Assembly: GCA_902788315.1 (NCBI GenBank)
Contig: CADAJS010000036.1
Span: 1-32,742, forward strand
From: an uncultured Bacteroidales bacterium
Lineage (GTDB): Bacteria; Bacteroidota; Bacteroidia; Bacteroidales; Bacteroidaceae
DNA length: 32,742 bases
Reading direction: 5' to 3'
How positions within the stretch are numbered: position 1 is the first letter of the stretch; each line of letters opens with the position of its first letter. Below the pieces are notes generated by a model that had not been told where the DNA came from, did not search any database, and saw only the letters and a list, made by a program, of their open reading frames with translations. The position numbers and the translations under genes were made by a program. Below, in pieces: positions 7,883 to 16,415 of the stretch.

Positions 7883-9610
7883 ATGGAACTGAATACACTA
7901 ATCCAGAGAGCCAAGGAGAAGGACCCCAGTGCCTTCGACACCATATACAGGACATACTATCCCAAGATGATGGGCTTATGTATGAATATCACGCGGGACG
8001 ACCGTACCACGGCGGGCGACTTGGTTCATGACGCTTTCATCCTGGCCTTTGCTTCTATCGGCAGCCTGCGGGATAACACGAAGTTCAGCGAGTGGCTGGC
8101 CTCCATCGTCCGTAATGTGGCGCTGCAATACGTCAGGCAGCGAGACCGCTTTCGTGTGTTGCCCCTCTCCGCGATTAGCGAAGAGGATGCGCTGCCCGCG
8201 GATTCCTCTTCATTGCCTGATGCCGACCTGAGTTACAAGGAATTGCTCGAACTGGTGAGCCTTCTTCCCGAGGGTTACAGCAAGATACTTCGTCTTTCCG
8301 TGATTGACGGCTTCTCACATAAAGAGATAGCCGACATGCTGGGCATAGCGCCGCACAGCAGTTCCTCACAATTGTCTCGGGCCCGCCGCCTGCTGAAGCG
8401 CTTGCTTGAGAAGCGGGCCGTGGGCATCATTATGCTACTGCTCGTGCCGCTGGTCGGATATTATATGTTCCGCTCAGGGAGCGAGGGAGAGGACGTAGGG
8501 GTAGTCAATCCGAGCCAGCAGCCTGTGCCGACATGGGATGAAGCTCCCTTCGCCCAGCAGGAAAGCACGGAAGGCCGCCCCGACAGCCTCACCCCCGACA
8601 GCCTCACCCCCGACCCGTACTCCGTCGCTTCGCTCCCCAACGCTCAAACACTTACTCGCGTTGCTCCGAGGAGAGGGGGGGAGCACAGACGTTTGGCCGA
8701 GGAGAAGGAGGAGCGCAGACGTGTGGCCGAGGAGAAGGAGGAGCGCAGACATGTGGCCGAGGAGAAGGAGGAGCGCAGACGCTTGGCCGAGGATTCGGTC
8801 CGCAGGTCAGTCACCAGCCCGACGCTGGAGATTATGGAGCCCGCTGAACGCAGGGAGCGTTCGTGGCAGCTCACGGCTTCGGGTTCCCTGGGTTCCGCCC
8901 TGGCACAGAATGCCCACAGGCTGCTGGCCATAAACGCCTCCGGCATGCCGGAGCCGGACGGACCGGGCCTCGAGCTGCCGAGCCACGTAAGCACATGGGA
9001 GGAGTATGCCCACTTCCTCAAGGCATTTGCCTCGCCCTATGTCACCGACGACACGCTTACGCGCATCGAGATTGCCGACCACAACACGGGCCGCATCGAG
9101 CAGCAGGAACACCATGACAGGCCCGTCACCTTCGCTCTCTCGGTGCAGAAGTCGCTCTCCGGGCGATGGAGCCTCGAGACGGGCGTGCAGTACTCGCTGC
9201 TCTCCTCCCGTTTCTCCATGGGCGAAAACGGATACAACGTCCGCAGCCGCCAGCGGATCCACTATCTGGGCGTGCCGCTCCGCATGTCCTGCCGCTGGAT
9301 GGAGCATAAGCGCCTCGCGGCCTATAGCTCGGCCGGCGCAGTCATGCACATACCCGTATATGGCACCATGCACACCAGCTATCTGGTCGACTGGCAGAGC
9401 CGCCACTCCACGCGGAGCCGCCTCGCGCCACCGCTGCAGTGGCAGCTGGGAGCCGCCGTCGGCGTGCAGTATCGTCTCTCCCCCCGCTGCAGCCTGTTTG
9501 CCGAGCCCACCTTCAACTGGTTCATCCCCATGGGCAGCGAGATACACACCGCGTGGACCGAACGCCCCGTCATGGTCACCTGTCCGCTCGGAATAAGGTT
9601 CACTTGGTAA
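7883..9610 (+). CDS. ECF sigma factor fused to a transmembrane segment and an outer-membrane-type beta-barrel
   Basis: The protein has 575 residues in one uninterrupted frame. Residues 1-90 hold sigma region 2 (DLVHDAFILAFASIG, then the WLASIVRNVALQYVRQRDR helix). Residues 118-177 hold region 4 with a helix-turn-helix (GFSHKEIADMLGIAPHSSSS). A hydrophobic segment follows directly at about 179-196. Next comes a linker (197-325) with residues encoded by repeat E (about 239-266) and four 10-residue charged repeats (267-306). Residues 327-575 read as alternating amphipathic strands ending in an aromatic residue (IRFTW), as in the PorT/OMP_b-brl families. In many Bacteroidales the TM-plus-barrel part is, to my knowledge, a separate gene beside an ECF factor. 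Here the cytoplasmic anti-sigma-like part is absent and the sigma factor itself is tethered. It is followed after 3 bp by the glycosyltransferase gene, suggesting co-transcription. How sigma activity is released (proteolysis or tethered function) is unknown. Confidence 0.85.
   Translation: MELNTLIQRAKEKDPSAFDTIYRTYYPKMMGLCMNITRDDRTTAGDLVHDAFILAFASIGSLRDNTKFSEWLASIVRNVALQYVRQRDRFRVLPLSAISEEDALPADSSSLPDADLSYKELLELVSLLPEGYSKILRLSVIDGFSHKEIADMLGIAPHSSSSQLSRARRLLKRLLEKRAVGIIMLLLVPLVGYYMFRSGSEGEDVGVVNPSQQPVPTWDEAPFAQQESTEGRPDSLTPDSLTPDPYSVASLPNAQTLTRVAPRRGGEHRRLAEEKEERRRVAEEKEERRHVAEEKEERRRLAEDSVRRSVTSPTLEIMEPAERRERSWQLTASGSLGSALAQNAHRLLAINASGMPEPDGPGLELPSHVSTWEEYAHFLKAFASPYVTDDTLTRIEIADHNTGRIEQQEHHDRPVTFALSVQKSLSGRWSLETGVQYSLLSSRFSMGENGYNVRSRQRIHYLGVPLRMSCRWMEHKRLAAYSSAGAVMHIPVYGTMHTSYLVDWQSRHSTRSRLAPPLQWQLGAAVGVQYRLSPRCSLFAEPTFNWFIPMGSEIHTAWTERPVMVTCPLGIRFTW
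8586..8680. repeat. Dispersed repeat E inside the sigma-factor gene (copy 2)
   Basis: The 15-bp lead GACAGCCTCACCCCC occurs twice in tandem, then the full long form runs from 8601 to 8680. It is read in frame as SLTPDSLTPDPYSVASL and onward to APRRGG without a stop. Between its CGTACTCC and GAGAGGGG words it differs from copy 1 (4629-4715) at only one base by eye. It sits in the periplasmic linker of the fusion protein, where an insertion is likely to be tolerated. Confidence 0.85.
8681..8800 (+). repeat. Four 30-bp in-frame tandem repeats in the linker
   Basis: Four units of 30 bp encode EHRRLAEEKE, ERRRVAEEKE, ERRHVAEEKE and ERRRLAEDSV. The regular i to i+4 pattern of Glu and Arg/Lys favours a single alpha-helix or coiled coil. 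Unit number may vary between strains, which would change the distance between the inner-membrane segment and the barrel. Confidence 0.85.
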
Positions 9611-9613
9611 ACG

Positions 9614-11383
9614 ATGAGACACATACACGGTGCCCGAAGCACTATGCGCAATAAACAGGGCTTCGCTCGGCTCTGCCGCTTCTTCAACACCTGCTGCGGC
9701 AGGCAGAAGCGACCAAAGGTCGAGCGCGCCTTTAGTGCGAAGAACTTGCGCTCGGCTTGCCGCTTGGCTTGGCGAAGAACTATGCGCTCGGCTCTGCCGC
9801 TTCGCTTGTCGAAGAACTGTGCGCTCTGCTCTGCCGCTTCGCTTGTCGAAGAACTAAAATACTACGTCCCGCTCTCGCTTCCCTTCCTCATCGCCAACCT
9901 GTTCACGCTGGAGAATCTCGCTCCGTGGATTGACGAGGTGATGTTTCTGGACACCTCCTACAATGCGGCTGTCCACGGCGTGTGGGAGACCACGGCTTGG
10001 TATCGTGTGGCTGGGCAGCATCCGTTCTCCACCTATCCGCCGCTCTATCAGATGCTCTCCGCCCTTTGGATGCAGCTCTTTGGTTGCAGCCTGGTGGCGG
10101 TGAGGAGTCTGAACCTGCTACTCACGTTCGTGCTGGGCGTTGCCTGTCTGCGGCTTATGCCGTGGCGCGGGGAGACGGAAGGTCGGGGCCGGAATGTCAG
10201 AGCCTGGACGACGGTGCTGTTCACGCTGTTGCTGTGGGGCACCGTCGAGATCATGTGGATGTACCGCAACGGACGGCCCGACATGCTCTGTGCCTTGACG
10301 TTTGTCTCTGCTGTCCTGGCCATCAGATACTGCCTGCTGTCCCGCTCGGTATCGGGCAGGCTTGCGGTGGTCGTCACTTCGGCCCTGCTGCCTTGTGCCG
10401 GCATCCAGGCGGCCACCTGTCTGATGGCACTCTGGCTGTTCTCCTTTGTGGTGGCAAAGGGGCGGCGCAGGGAGGCTCTCCGCCTGCTGCCCTTCCTGCT
10501 GACGGGCATCCTGCTGGGCTTGCTTTTAGTGGTGTTTTTCATGCTGGCCCACGGGCGGCTGTTGGGCTTTGCCTCCAGCATTATGCAATATTCGTCCACG
10601 CTGTCCGCTATCGCACTGTCCGTCTTGCCATGGGCCGGACGCATGCTGGACTTCGACCCGATGCCTTACACTCGGAAGCTGTTGGAGCTGTCCGCTCAGC
10701 CCAGCCTCGACCAGCGCCTTACCCCGATTGTGGAATACCGCAGTTTCCTTATCCTTTCCGTCATCTGCTTTATTGCCTTTGTCACTATCTACCGGCATCG
10801 GTTGCGTAGTCTGTCGGGCAACATGGGATTCCTCTCGTTGCTCTATGCCTTCTATGTGCCCGTGGCCATGAACGTAGCGGGGCGTTTCACCGTCTATTAT
10901 CGCTGGATGGCCTTCCTCCCGCTGGTGTGGTCTGTGGTATATGTCGCTGTCCGAGACCGTCGCTGGCTGGCCGTGTTTGGTGCGACGGCCCTGGTGCTTG
11001 CCGGCTCTGGCCTCAGGTCGATGCAGCCAGCCGGACAATGGGACCATGAGAGCCTGCATTCGTTTGTACGTCGCAGGCACTTCCGTCCGTCCGATTCCGT
11101 GGTCTGCCCCTTCTCACTGTTCTATGAGATGAAACCCTTGTGCGATACATGCTACTTCGTGGGCATTTTCCCCACAGAATACCTGGGGCGTGTGGACTAT
11201 ATCATTGCGCCCGAATGCGGCGATGCATTCGACCGCCCCATCGTCGATTATGTTAACCGCTTGCGGACCGACTCCACCATCGTGCTCATTCCCCTTGACT
11301 ATTGCTCTCGCCCCCCACTGACACTATATAAAGTAGAACATCGAACAGACTCAATAACGCAAAACCCCATTCCCAATGTCTAA
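9614..11383 (+). CDS. Polytopic glycosyltransferase, GT-C/ArnT-PMT-like
   Basis: The open frame encodes 589 residues. The body from about residue 81 has roughly ten or more hydrophobic segments, and an acidic motif (WIDE, residues 105-108) just after the first one, as in GT-C enzymes that use polyprenyl-phosphate sugars on the outer face of the inner membrane. Residues about 14-80 are encoded by a GC-rich repeat block (9654-9855), are low-complexity and lack family character. The true start is therefore uncertain: ATG at 9614, 9644 or 9782 are all in frame, and no ATG lies between the repeat and the first membrane segment. It overlaps the UbiA-like gene by 8 bp and lies 3 bp after the sigma-fusion gene. 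Given its neighbours, the donor is likely a polyprenyl-phosphate pentose; the acceptor is unknown. Confidence 0.75.
   Translation: MRHIHGARSTMRNKQGFARLCRFFNTCCGRQKRPKVERAFSAKNLRSACRLAWRRTMRSALPLRLSKNCALCSAASLVEELKYYVPLSLPFLIANLFTLENLAPWIDEVMFLDTSYNAAVHGVWETTAWYRVAGQHPFSTYPPLYQMLSALWMQLFGCSLVAVRSLNLLLTFVLGVACLRLMPWRGETEGRGRNVRAWTTVLFTLLLWGTVEIMWMYRNGRPDMLCALTFVSAVLAIRYCLLSRSVSGRLAVVVTSALLPCAGIQAATCLMALWLFSFVVAKGRRREALRLLPFLLTGILLGLLLVVFFMLAHGRLLGFASSIMQYSSTLSAIALSVLPWAGRMLDFDPMPYTRKLLELSAQPSLDQRLTPIVEYRSFLILSVICFIAFVTIYRHRLRSLSGNMGFLSLLYAFYVPVAMNVAGRFTVYYRWMAFLPLVWSVVYVAVRDRRWLAVFGATALVLAGSGLRSMQPAGQWDHESLHSFVRRRHFRPSDSVVCPFSLFYEMKPLCDTCYFVGIFPTEYLGRVDYIIAPECGDAFDRPIVDYVNRLRTDSTIVLIPLDYCSRPPLTLYKVEHRTDSITQNPIPNV
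9739..9855. repeat. Three tandem 35/37/37-bp GC-rich repeats in the N-terminal coding region
   Basis: Units start at 9739, 9774 and 9811, each opening with GAAGAACT and containing a GCGCTCGGCTCTGCCGCTTC-like core. A fourth GAAGAACT at 9848-9855 closes the run, and a degenerate unit precedes it at about 9653-9690. The same repeat occurs inverted at about 7662-7702. Since 35 and 37 are not multiples of 3, successive units are read in different frames, all free of stops. Confidence 0.8.
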
Positions 11384-12266
11384 GCATATCATCAAGTTGA
11401 TGCGCCCGCAGCAGTGGTTGAAAAATACCTTTGTCTTTATGCCCCTGTTCTTCGGCCGCCATGCCACCGAGTGGAGCTATGTGTGGCCCTGTCTGCTGGC
11501 CTGTCTGGCCTTCTGCCTGGCCGCCAGTGGTGTCTATTGCCTCAATGATGTGTGCGATGCCGAGGCCGACCGCCAGCATCCAGTGAAGTGCAGGCGCCCG
11601 GTGGCCAGCGGTGCCGTCAGCCGTCGGATGGCATACGCGATGATGGCTGTCATGTGGATGGCGGCCCTTGCCCTGGTGGGCCTGGGCTGTCTCTATAGCG
11701 ACGACATCGGTAAGGGGCTGTCTGCCACACTGTTGCTCTACATCGCCATGAATGTGGCTTATTGTGTCTGGCTGAAGCAGATTGCCTTGCTCGATGTCTT
11801 CATCATCTCTACGGGCTTCGTGCTGCGCATTGTGGCCGGCGGGCTGGCCACGGGTATCGCCTTGTCCCACTGGATTGTGCTCATCACCTTCCTGCTGGCA
11901 CTCTTTCTGGCATTGGCCAAGCGGCGCGACGACGTGGTTATCTACGAGACATCGGGCATCAAGGCACGTAAGAGCGTGGAGCGGTACAACATGGACTTCC
12001 TCCGCTCGGCCATCGGTGTGCTGGCCAGTGTGATCATCATGTGTTACATGCTCTACACGGTGTCCGATGATGTAACAGAACGCATTGGCAACCACTACCT
12101 CTATGCCACCTCCTTCTTCGTATTGGCAGGCATCCTGCGATATATGCAGCTCACTCTCGTGGACCAGCAGAGCGGCAGTCCCACGAAGGCGCTGCTCCAC
12201 GACCACTTCATCCAGGCCTGCGTCGGCGGGTGGATAGCGACGTTCGCGGTCATACTGTATCTGTGA
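11376..12266 (+). CDS. UbiA-family decaprenyl-phosphate phosphoribosyltransferase-like protein
   Basis: The protein has 296 residues with about eight or nine predicted membrane helices. The first aspartate-rich motif runs from NDVCDAEADRQHP to KCRRPVASG (about 57-79). It matches the pattern of bacterial DPPR synthases, which transfer 5-phosphoribose from PRPP to polyprenyl phosphate, better than that of quinone prenyltransferases. A second motif, LLDVFIISTGFVLRIVAGG, lies near 132-150. Length fits the family. The start ATG at 11376 overlaps the preceding stop by 8 bp, and a HAD phosphatase follows after 5 bp. In mycobacteria the equivalent pair makes the precursor of decaprenyl-phosphoryl arabinose. 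I see no DprE1/DprE2 epimerase genes here, so the final sugar could be ribose, or the epimerase may be elsewhere. Confidence 0.85.
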   Translation: MSKHIIKLMRPQQWLKNTFVFMPLFFGRHATEWSYVWPCLLACLAFCLAASGVYCLNDVCDAEADRQHPVKCRRPVASGAVSRRMAYAMMAVMWMAALALVGLGCLYSDDIGKGLSATLLLYIAMNVAYCVWLKQIALLDVFIISTGFVLRIVAGGLATGIALSHWIVLITFLLALFLALAKRRDDVVIYETSGIKARKSVERYNMDFLRSAIGVLASVIIMCYMLYTVSDDVTERIGNHYLYATSFFVLAGILRYMQLTLVDQQSGSPTKALLHDHFIQACVGGWIATFAVILYL

Positions 12267-12271
12267 GGCTT

Positions 12272-12937
12272 ATGAATGTATCGGCTGATGAGACTGTCGT
12301 AGCGGCTTTCGACTTTGACGGAACGCTCACCACGCGCGATACGCTGCTGGCGTTCATCCGCTTCACTCACGGGCGACGTGGCTTGCTCGTGGGGCTGCTG
12401 CGTTATGCTCCCTGCTTGCTGCTGATGAGGATGGGACTTTATCCCAACTGGAAGGCAAAGGAGAGGTTCTTCTCCCATTTCTATCGGGGCGTGCCACACA
12501 GACGGTTCATGCAGTGGGGGCGCCAGTTTGCAGGCGTGGCCATGACGATGCTGAACGGGCGGATGGTGGAGATGCTCCATCGGCATCAGGCCGAGGGCCA
12601 CACGGTGTGCGTGGTCACGGCAAGCATCGACGAGTGGGTGCGCCCTGTCTGTGATCGGCTTGGTATCAGGGTATTGCTGGCTACGCATATTGAGTTGTCG
12701 CCCGACGGAAGCCTCACCGGTCGCTTCCTGTCCCCGAATTGCTACGGAAGCGAGAAGGTCGAGCGCCTGTTAGAGGCATTCCCTCATCGGGCTACCTACA
12801 AGCTCTATGCCTATGGCAACGGCCGTGGCGACCGCGAACTGCTCGCCCTTGCCGACGAGGCTTTCCTTGTCAGTGGGCGTAGGAATTACTTCCTCTTTCT
12901 TTACACAAAATTTTGCGCGAGGAGAAACAAAGGGTAA
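12272..12937 (+). CDS. HAD-IB phosphatase, probable polyprenyl-phosphoryl-ribose-5-phosphate phosphatase
   Basis: The protein has 221 residues from ATG 12272, 5 bp after the UbiA-like stop. An upstream in-frame start at 12230 would overlap that gene and adds no family sequence. HAD motifs are complete: DFDGTLT near residue 13 (nucleophile and acid Asp), VTAS near 112, a conserved Lys in SEKVERLL and GNGRGDRELL near 181 as the acidic motif IV. The helical cap between motifs I and II is of the phosphoserine-phosphatase (C1) type. Being directly coupled to the DPPR-synthase-like gene, it is the natural candidate to remove the 5-phosphate from polyprenyl-phosphoryl ribose. That role is inferred from context, not from residues. 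Confidence 0.85.
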   Translation: MNVSADETVVAAFDFDGTLTTRDTLLAFIRFTHGRRGLLVGLLRYAPCLLLMRMGLYPNWKAKERFFSHFYRGVPHRRFMQWGRQFAGVAMTMLNGRMVEMLHRHQAEGHTVCVVTASIDEWVRPVCDRLGIRVLLATHIELSPDGSLTGRFLSPNCYGSEKVERLLEAFPHRATYKLYAYGNGRGDRELLALADEAFLVSGRRNYFLFLYTKFCARRNKG

Positions 12938-12945
12938 CGAGGCTC

Positions 12946-13007
12946 GATGCAACGTGCTTCATTGGCCGATGGAACACGTTGCATCGACCGATGGAACACG
13001 TTGTTTT
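12946..13007. repeat. Tandem 22-bp palindrome array C
   Basis: Three units start at 12946, 12968 and 12990, exactly 22 bp apart and beginning 9 bp after the HAD stop codon. The middle unit is GATGGAAC-AC-GTTGCATC, with 8-bp arms (one mismatch) around AC, and spacers are 4 bp (GGCC, GACC). Unit 3 repeats the left 13 bases and its right arm decays. Unit 1 starts GATGCAAC. TCGATGCAACGTG (12944-12956) and CACGTTGCATCGA (12975-12987) form a perfect 13-bp inverted repeat across units 1 and 2. Size, centre and period equal those of array A although the arm bases differ. Confidence 0.8.
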
Positions 13008-13300
13008 GGCGCGAGAATCGCGTATTTCCGTCCGGCTCATGGTTCGGTGCCGAAAAATGCCGTATTTTGCGATACTGATTATCAGTGATTTACCTCTAAT
13101 TCACATCCCGTAACAGGCCGAAAACGTCCCCGAAAGGGGTCGAAATCCCCCGTTTTGGGGTGCCGCCAGAAAGAGGGCGGGATCGAAAATCTTCTGTTTT
13201 ATTGACAGAATTATCATGGACGGGCTGAAAGTGAAGCTGACGATTTTGGGGAGATTTGAGCAGCTGCTTCGCTCGTGGGCAAAGAAAAAAGGGTGTTTCC
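13008..13300. other. Structured intergenic region with no supported gene
   Basis: Between array C and the next promoter I find no convincing gene. Small inverted repeats include ACTGAT-T-ATCAGT at 13072-13084 and TTCTGT/ACAGAA at 13192-13210. Alternating runs CCCC 13128-13131, GGGG 13136-13139, CCCCC 13147-13151 and GGGG 13157-13160 allow either two local hairpins or one alternative central hairpin. An open frame starting at 13216 leads into the phosphoesterase gene, but its first 63 codons lie upstream of or across the promoter. Confidence 0.5.
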
Positions 13301-13301
13301 C

Positions 13302-13332
13302 TTTGAATTCTGTGTGGTTATTTGTAACTTTG
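13302..13332 (+). promoter_or_regulatory. Consensus Bacteroidetes promoter for the phosphoesterase/flavoprotein operon
   Basis: TTTG at 13302-13305, 19 bp, then TAACTTTG at 13325-13332 is a full match to the -33/-7 consensus. Transcription would begin near 13340, about 65 bp before the start codon at 13405, which rules out the longer upstream reading of the gene. Confidence 0.75.
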
Positions 13333-13404
13333 CATGCAGGAAGATGTGGCCCCGGCGGGCTCAGTCCGCGCTTCCGCGTCTCATCCCGAACGTCAACGTG
13401 CAAT

Positions 13405-14310
13405 ATGATGGACCGAAGAACTTTTATACAATGCATGGCAGGCGGAGCCCTGTGGGCCGGCTGCCTGCCCCTGCAGTCGCTGTCGCGGCGGCCACTGCGC
13501 TTCGGCGTGGTCACCGACTTGCATTATGCTGAGAAGGACACGCACGGGAACCGCTACTTCCGCCAGTCGCGGCAGAAACTGCGGGATGCCGTGGAGACGT
13601 TCAACCGCTCGGGGCTGGACTTCATCATCGAGCTGGGCGACCTCAAGGACATGAACCCGACGCACGACCCCGCGGCGACCCTCGGGTTTCTGGATGACAT
13701 CGAGGCCGAGCTGCAGCGCTTCCGAGGGCGTGTGTATCATGTGCTGGGCAATCACGACATGGACTGCATCACGAAGGAGGAGTTCCTGAAGCATACCCGC
13801 AATCCGGGCAAGGCACGGGGCCGCAGCTACTACAGCTTCAGGGCGCGGGGCATCCAATTTATCGTGCTGGATGCCAACTTCAACGAGGACCGCTCGCCCT
13901 ACGGACGGGGCAACTTCGACTGGAGGAAGGCCTATTTCCCCGACGAGGAGATCGAGTGGCTGGGCCGCGAACTCCGGCACGGGCGCTGTCCCGCCATCGT
14001 ATGCTGCCACCAGCTCCTGGACAGCTTCTCGGGCGTAAGGCCGGAGGTCTGCGTGAGCAATGCAGAGGAGGCGGTCCGCCTGCTGGAGGAGAGCGGACGC
14101 GTGCTGGCCGTGCTCCAGGGCCATCATCACTCGGGAAACTACAGTCAGCGCCGCGGCATTCACTATTGGACGATGAAGGGCATGATAGAGAACCAGTACC
14201 CGGAACACAACAGCTATGCCATCGTCACGGTGGAGCCGGGCGGAGACATTACCATCGAGGGCTTTGCCGATTGCGAGAGCCGCAGAATGGATAACACGAA
14301 CAGTATATAG
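13405..14310 (+). CDS. Tat-exported calcineurin-like metallophosphoesterase
   Basis: The protein has 301 residues from ATG 13405 (a second ATG follows at 13408). The frame is open back to 13216, but the promoter at 13302-13332 and the export signal favour this start. The N-terminus DRRTFIQCMAGGALW is a twin-arginine signal, and a Cys at the end of its hydrophobic stretch could be a weak lipobox. Metal-binding motifs appear in family order: DLHY, GDLKD, GNHD, CCHQ and GHHH. It would hydrolyse phosphomonoesters or diesters in the periplasm; the substrate is unknown. The exported flavoprotein gene follows after 25 bp with a Shine-Dalgarno sequence, so the two form an operon ending at the terminator near 16345. 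Confidence 0.85.
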   Translation: MMDRRTFIQCMAGGALWAGCLPLQSLSRRPLRFGVVTDLHYAEKDTHGNRYFRQSRQKLRDAVETFNRSGLDFIIELGDLKDMNPTHDPAATLGFLDDIEAELQRFRGRVYHVLGNHDMDCITKEEFLKHTRNPGKARGRSYYSFRARGIQFIVLDANFNEDRSPYGRGNFDWRKAYFPDEEIEWLGRELRHGRCPAIVCCHQLLDSFSGVRPEVCVSNAEEAVRLLEESGRVLAVLQGHHHSGNYSQRRGIHYWTMKGMIENQYPEHNSYAIVTVEPGGDITIEGFADCESRRMDNTNSI

Positions 14311-14335
14311 AAAAAACAGATAACGGAGGACGAAG

Positions 14336-16222
14336 ATGAAACGCTTGATACTTTTCTTCCTGTTGCCCCTCGGCCTCGGAATGTCGCAGATGCGGGCTGA
14401 GAGCGTATGGGTGGAGACAGAGCAGTTTGCCGAACGTGGCGGATGGTGTCTCGACCAGCAGTTTATGGATGAGATGGGGTCGCCCTATCTGTTGGCCCAC
14501 GGCATGGGCGTGCCCGTGGCCGACGCCGTGACGACGGTGAGCTTTCCCGCCCCGGCCACCTATTATATATTCGCTCGCGTGTACAACTGGACGGCGCCGT
14601 GGCACGAGGGTGCCGGGCCCGGAGCATTCCAGCTCCTGGTGAACGGACGTCGCACCACGCCGAAGCCCCTGGGCACCGAGGGGAGCGCATGGCAATGGCA
14701 GCCAGCGGGAAAGGTGAAGATCGGGGCAGGCAAGCTGGATGCCACGGTGACGCTGCACGACCTGACAGGCTTCGACGGACGATGCGACGTACTCTACTTC
14801 ACCACCGATGCCTCCGACGTCCCGCCTGCCGGCGGGCCTGCGCTGACGCAGTTGCGACGCCAGAGGCTGGGCCTGCCCGATGAGGCCCCCGCTGCCGGGC
14901 AGTATGATCTCGTGGTGTGCGGTGCCGGTACGGCCGGTATCAGCGCAGCTGTCGCAGCAGCGCGGCTGGGCCTGCAGGTGGCTCTGATAAACGATCGGCC
15001 CGTGCTGGGCGGTAACAACAGCTCGGAGATACGAGTGCACATGGGCGGACACATCGGTGTGGGGCCCTATCCTCGTCTGGGTGATCTGCAGAAGGAGTTC
15101 AACCCCGTGAAGGGCGGCAATGCCCGGCCTGCCGATTTCTATGAAGACCAGCGTAAGATGGACTTTGTCCGGAATGAGAAGAACATAAGCCTGTTCCTGA
15201 ACTGCCGCGTCGTGCGTGCCGATACGCTGGCGGGCCGCATCCTTTCCGTGACGGCACAGCACATAGAGACGGGGCGCGAACTGTCCTTTGCCGCACCCCT
15301 CTTCTGCGATTGCACGGGCGACGGCACGGTGGGCTACCTCGCCGGTGCCGACTATCGCATGGGGCGCGAGGCGGCCGACGAGTTTCATGAGTCGCGCGCC
15401 CCGGAGAAGGCCGACTCGATGACGCTGGGCGCCTCCGTGATGTGGTATTCCGAGGAGGGAGAGCGGAAAACGTCGTTCCCTGAGTTCCGATATGGAGTGG
15501 ATTTCACGAAGGAGAGCTGCCAGCGCGTGACGATGGGCGAATGGACGTGGGAGACAGGCATGAACGTGGACAAGACGAAGCGGCTGGAGCGCGTGCGCGA
15601 CTATGGCATGATGATCATCTACAGCAACTGGAGCTACCTGAAGAACCACATGCCCGACTCGCTCGGCTATGCCCGTCGCAGCCTGGCATGGGTGTCGTTC
15701 ATGGCTGGCAAGCGCGAGAGCCGGCGCCTGATGGGCGACTACATCCTAAAACAGGACGACGTGCTGCGCTATATCCTCCACGAGGACGGTACCGCCGCCA
15801 TGTCGTGGCCCATTGACCTGCACTATCCCGACCCCGAGAACTCGCGCTTCTTCCCCGATGCCGAGTTCAAGACCATCAACCGCAATACCCATATCTATCC
15901 CTATCCCATCCCGTTGCGCTGCCTCTATTCGCGCAACGTGGGGAATCTGTTCATGGCTGGGCGCTGTATCAGCGTGACGCATGTGGTACACGGCTCTATC
16001 CGTGTGATGCGCACCACCGGCATGATGGGCGAGGTGGTGGGCATGGCTGCCAGCCTGTGCCGGAAGTATGGTGTCATGCCTCGGGAAGTCTATCAGCACC
16101 ATCTGCCCCAGCTGCGCGAACTGATGACTCGGGGCGTGGGACGTGCGGACCTGCCCGACAACCAGAAGTACAACAGGAACTCTCTATTGAAGAACCCGCC
16201 TGAGGTGAAGAAAGTGGAATAA
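14336..16222 (+). CDS. Secreted FAD-dependent oxidoreductase with N-terminal carbohydrate-binding-like domain
   Basis: The protein has 628 residues. A Sec-type signal (MKRLILFFLLPLGLGMSQMRA) is followed by a beta-sandwich-like region at about 23-160. An FAD-binding fold starts at 191 with VVCGAGTAGISAAVAAARLG (GxGxxG) and the PF12831-like stretch GGNNSSEIRVHMGGH. Near the C-terminus, NLFMAGRCISVTHVVHG and the TTGMMGEVVG segment complete the flavin site. The family is common in Bacteroidetes glycan loci and is often mis-named xanthan lyase; the reaction is not established. GGAGGA at 14325-14330 is an unusually clear Shine-Dalgarno site for this phylum. The signal lacks a twin arginine although flavoproteins are often Tat-exported, so flavin may be loaded after export. 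Confidence 0.8.
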   Translation: MKRLILFFLLPLGLGMSQMRAESVWVETEQFAERGGWCLDQQFMDEMGSPYLLAHGMGVPVADAVTTVSFPAPATYYIFARVYNWTAPWHEGAGPGAFQLLVNGRRTTPKPLGTEGSAWQWQPAGKVKIGAGKLDATVTLHDLTGFDGRCDVLYFTTDASDVPPAGGPALTQLRRQRLGLPDEAPAAGQYDLVVCGAGTAGISAAVAAARLGLQVALINDRPVLGGNNSSEIRVHMGGHIGVGPYPRLGDLQKEFNPVKGGNARPADFYEDQRKMDFVRNEKNISLFLNCRVVRADTLAGRILSVTAQHIETGRELSFAAPLFCDCTGDGTVGYLAGADYRMGREAADEFHESRAPEKADSMTLGASVMWYSEEGERKTSFPEFRYGVDFTKESCQRVTMGEWTWETGMNVDKTKRLERVRDYGMMIIYSNWSYLKNHMPDSLGYARRSLAWVSFMAGKRESRRLMGDYILKQDDVLRYILHEDGTAAMSWPIDLHYPDPENSRFFPDAEFKTINRNTHIYPYPIPLRCLYSRNVGNLFMAGRCISVTHVVHGSIRVMRTTGMMGEVVGMAASLCRKYGVMPREVYQHHLPQLRELMTRGVGRADLPDNQKYNRNSLLKNPPEVKKVE

Positions 16223-16250
16223 TATGAATTATGAATTATGAATTATGAAT
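16223..16250. repeat. Heptamer tandem repeat (TATGAAT)4
   Basis: Four perfect 7-bp units follow the flavoprotein stop codon directly. They are the opposite-strand relative of the CATAATT units at 7648-7661. The DNA between here and the terminator holds no gene. Confidence 0.9.
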
Positions 16251-16312
16251 TATAAACGGAGACGTGCCACGAACCCTGCAGACCGAGCCTGGGCGAACAA
16301 AAAAGTGTAAAT

Positions 16313-16345
16313 AAGAAGGATTTTCTCCTGAAAACCTTCTTTTTT
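16313..16345 (+). terminator. Rho-independent terminator of the phosphoesterase/flavoprotein operon
   Basis: A 7-bp stem AAGAAGG/CCTTCTT is extended by TTTT/AAAA around a CTCCTG loop with one bulged A. A run of T follows immediately. It lies 91 bp after the flavoprotein stop codon. Confidence 0.7.
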
Positions 16346-16359
16346 ACTCCAAAATAGTA

Positions 16360-16367
16360 TAATTTTG
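16360..16367 (+). promoter_or_regulatory. Candidate -7 element for ddh
   Basis: TAATTTTG fits TAnnTTTG and lies 48 bp before the ddh start codon, directly after the terminator. The region 19-21 bp upstream is T-rich (the terminator tail) but lacks an exact TTTG. Confidence 0.5.
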
Positions 16368-16415
16368 TACGGGAAATGGCATGATGAAGTGCCAGTAAAC
16401 CAACAAATCTATGTT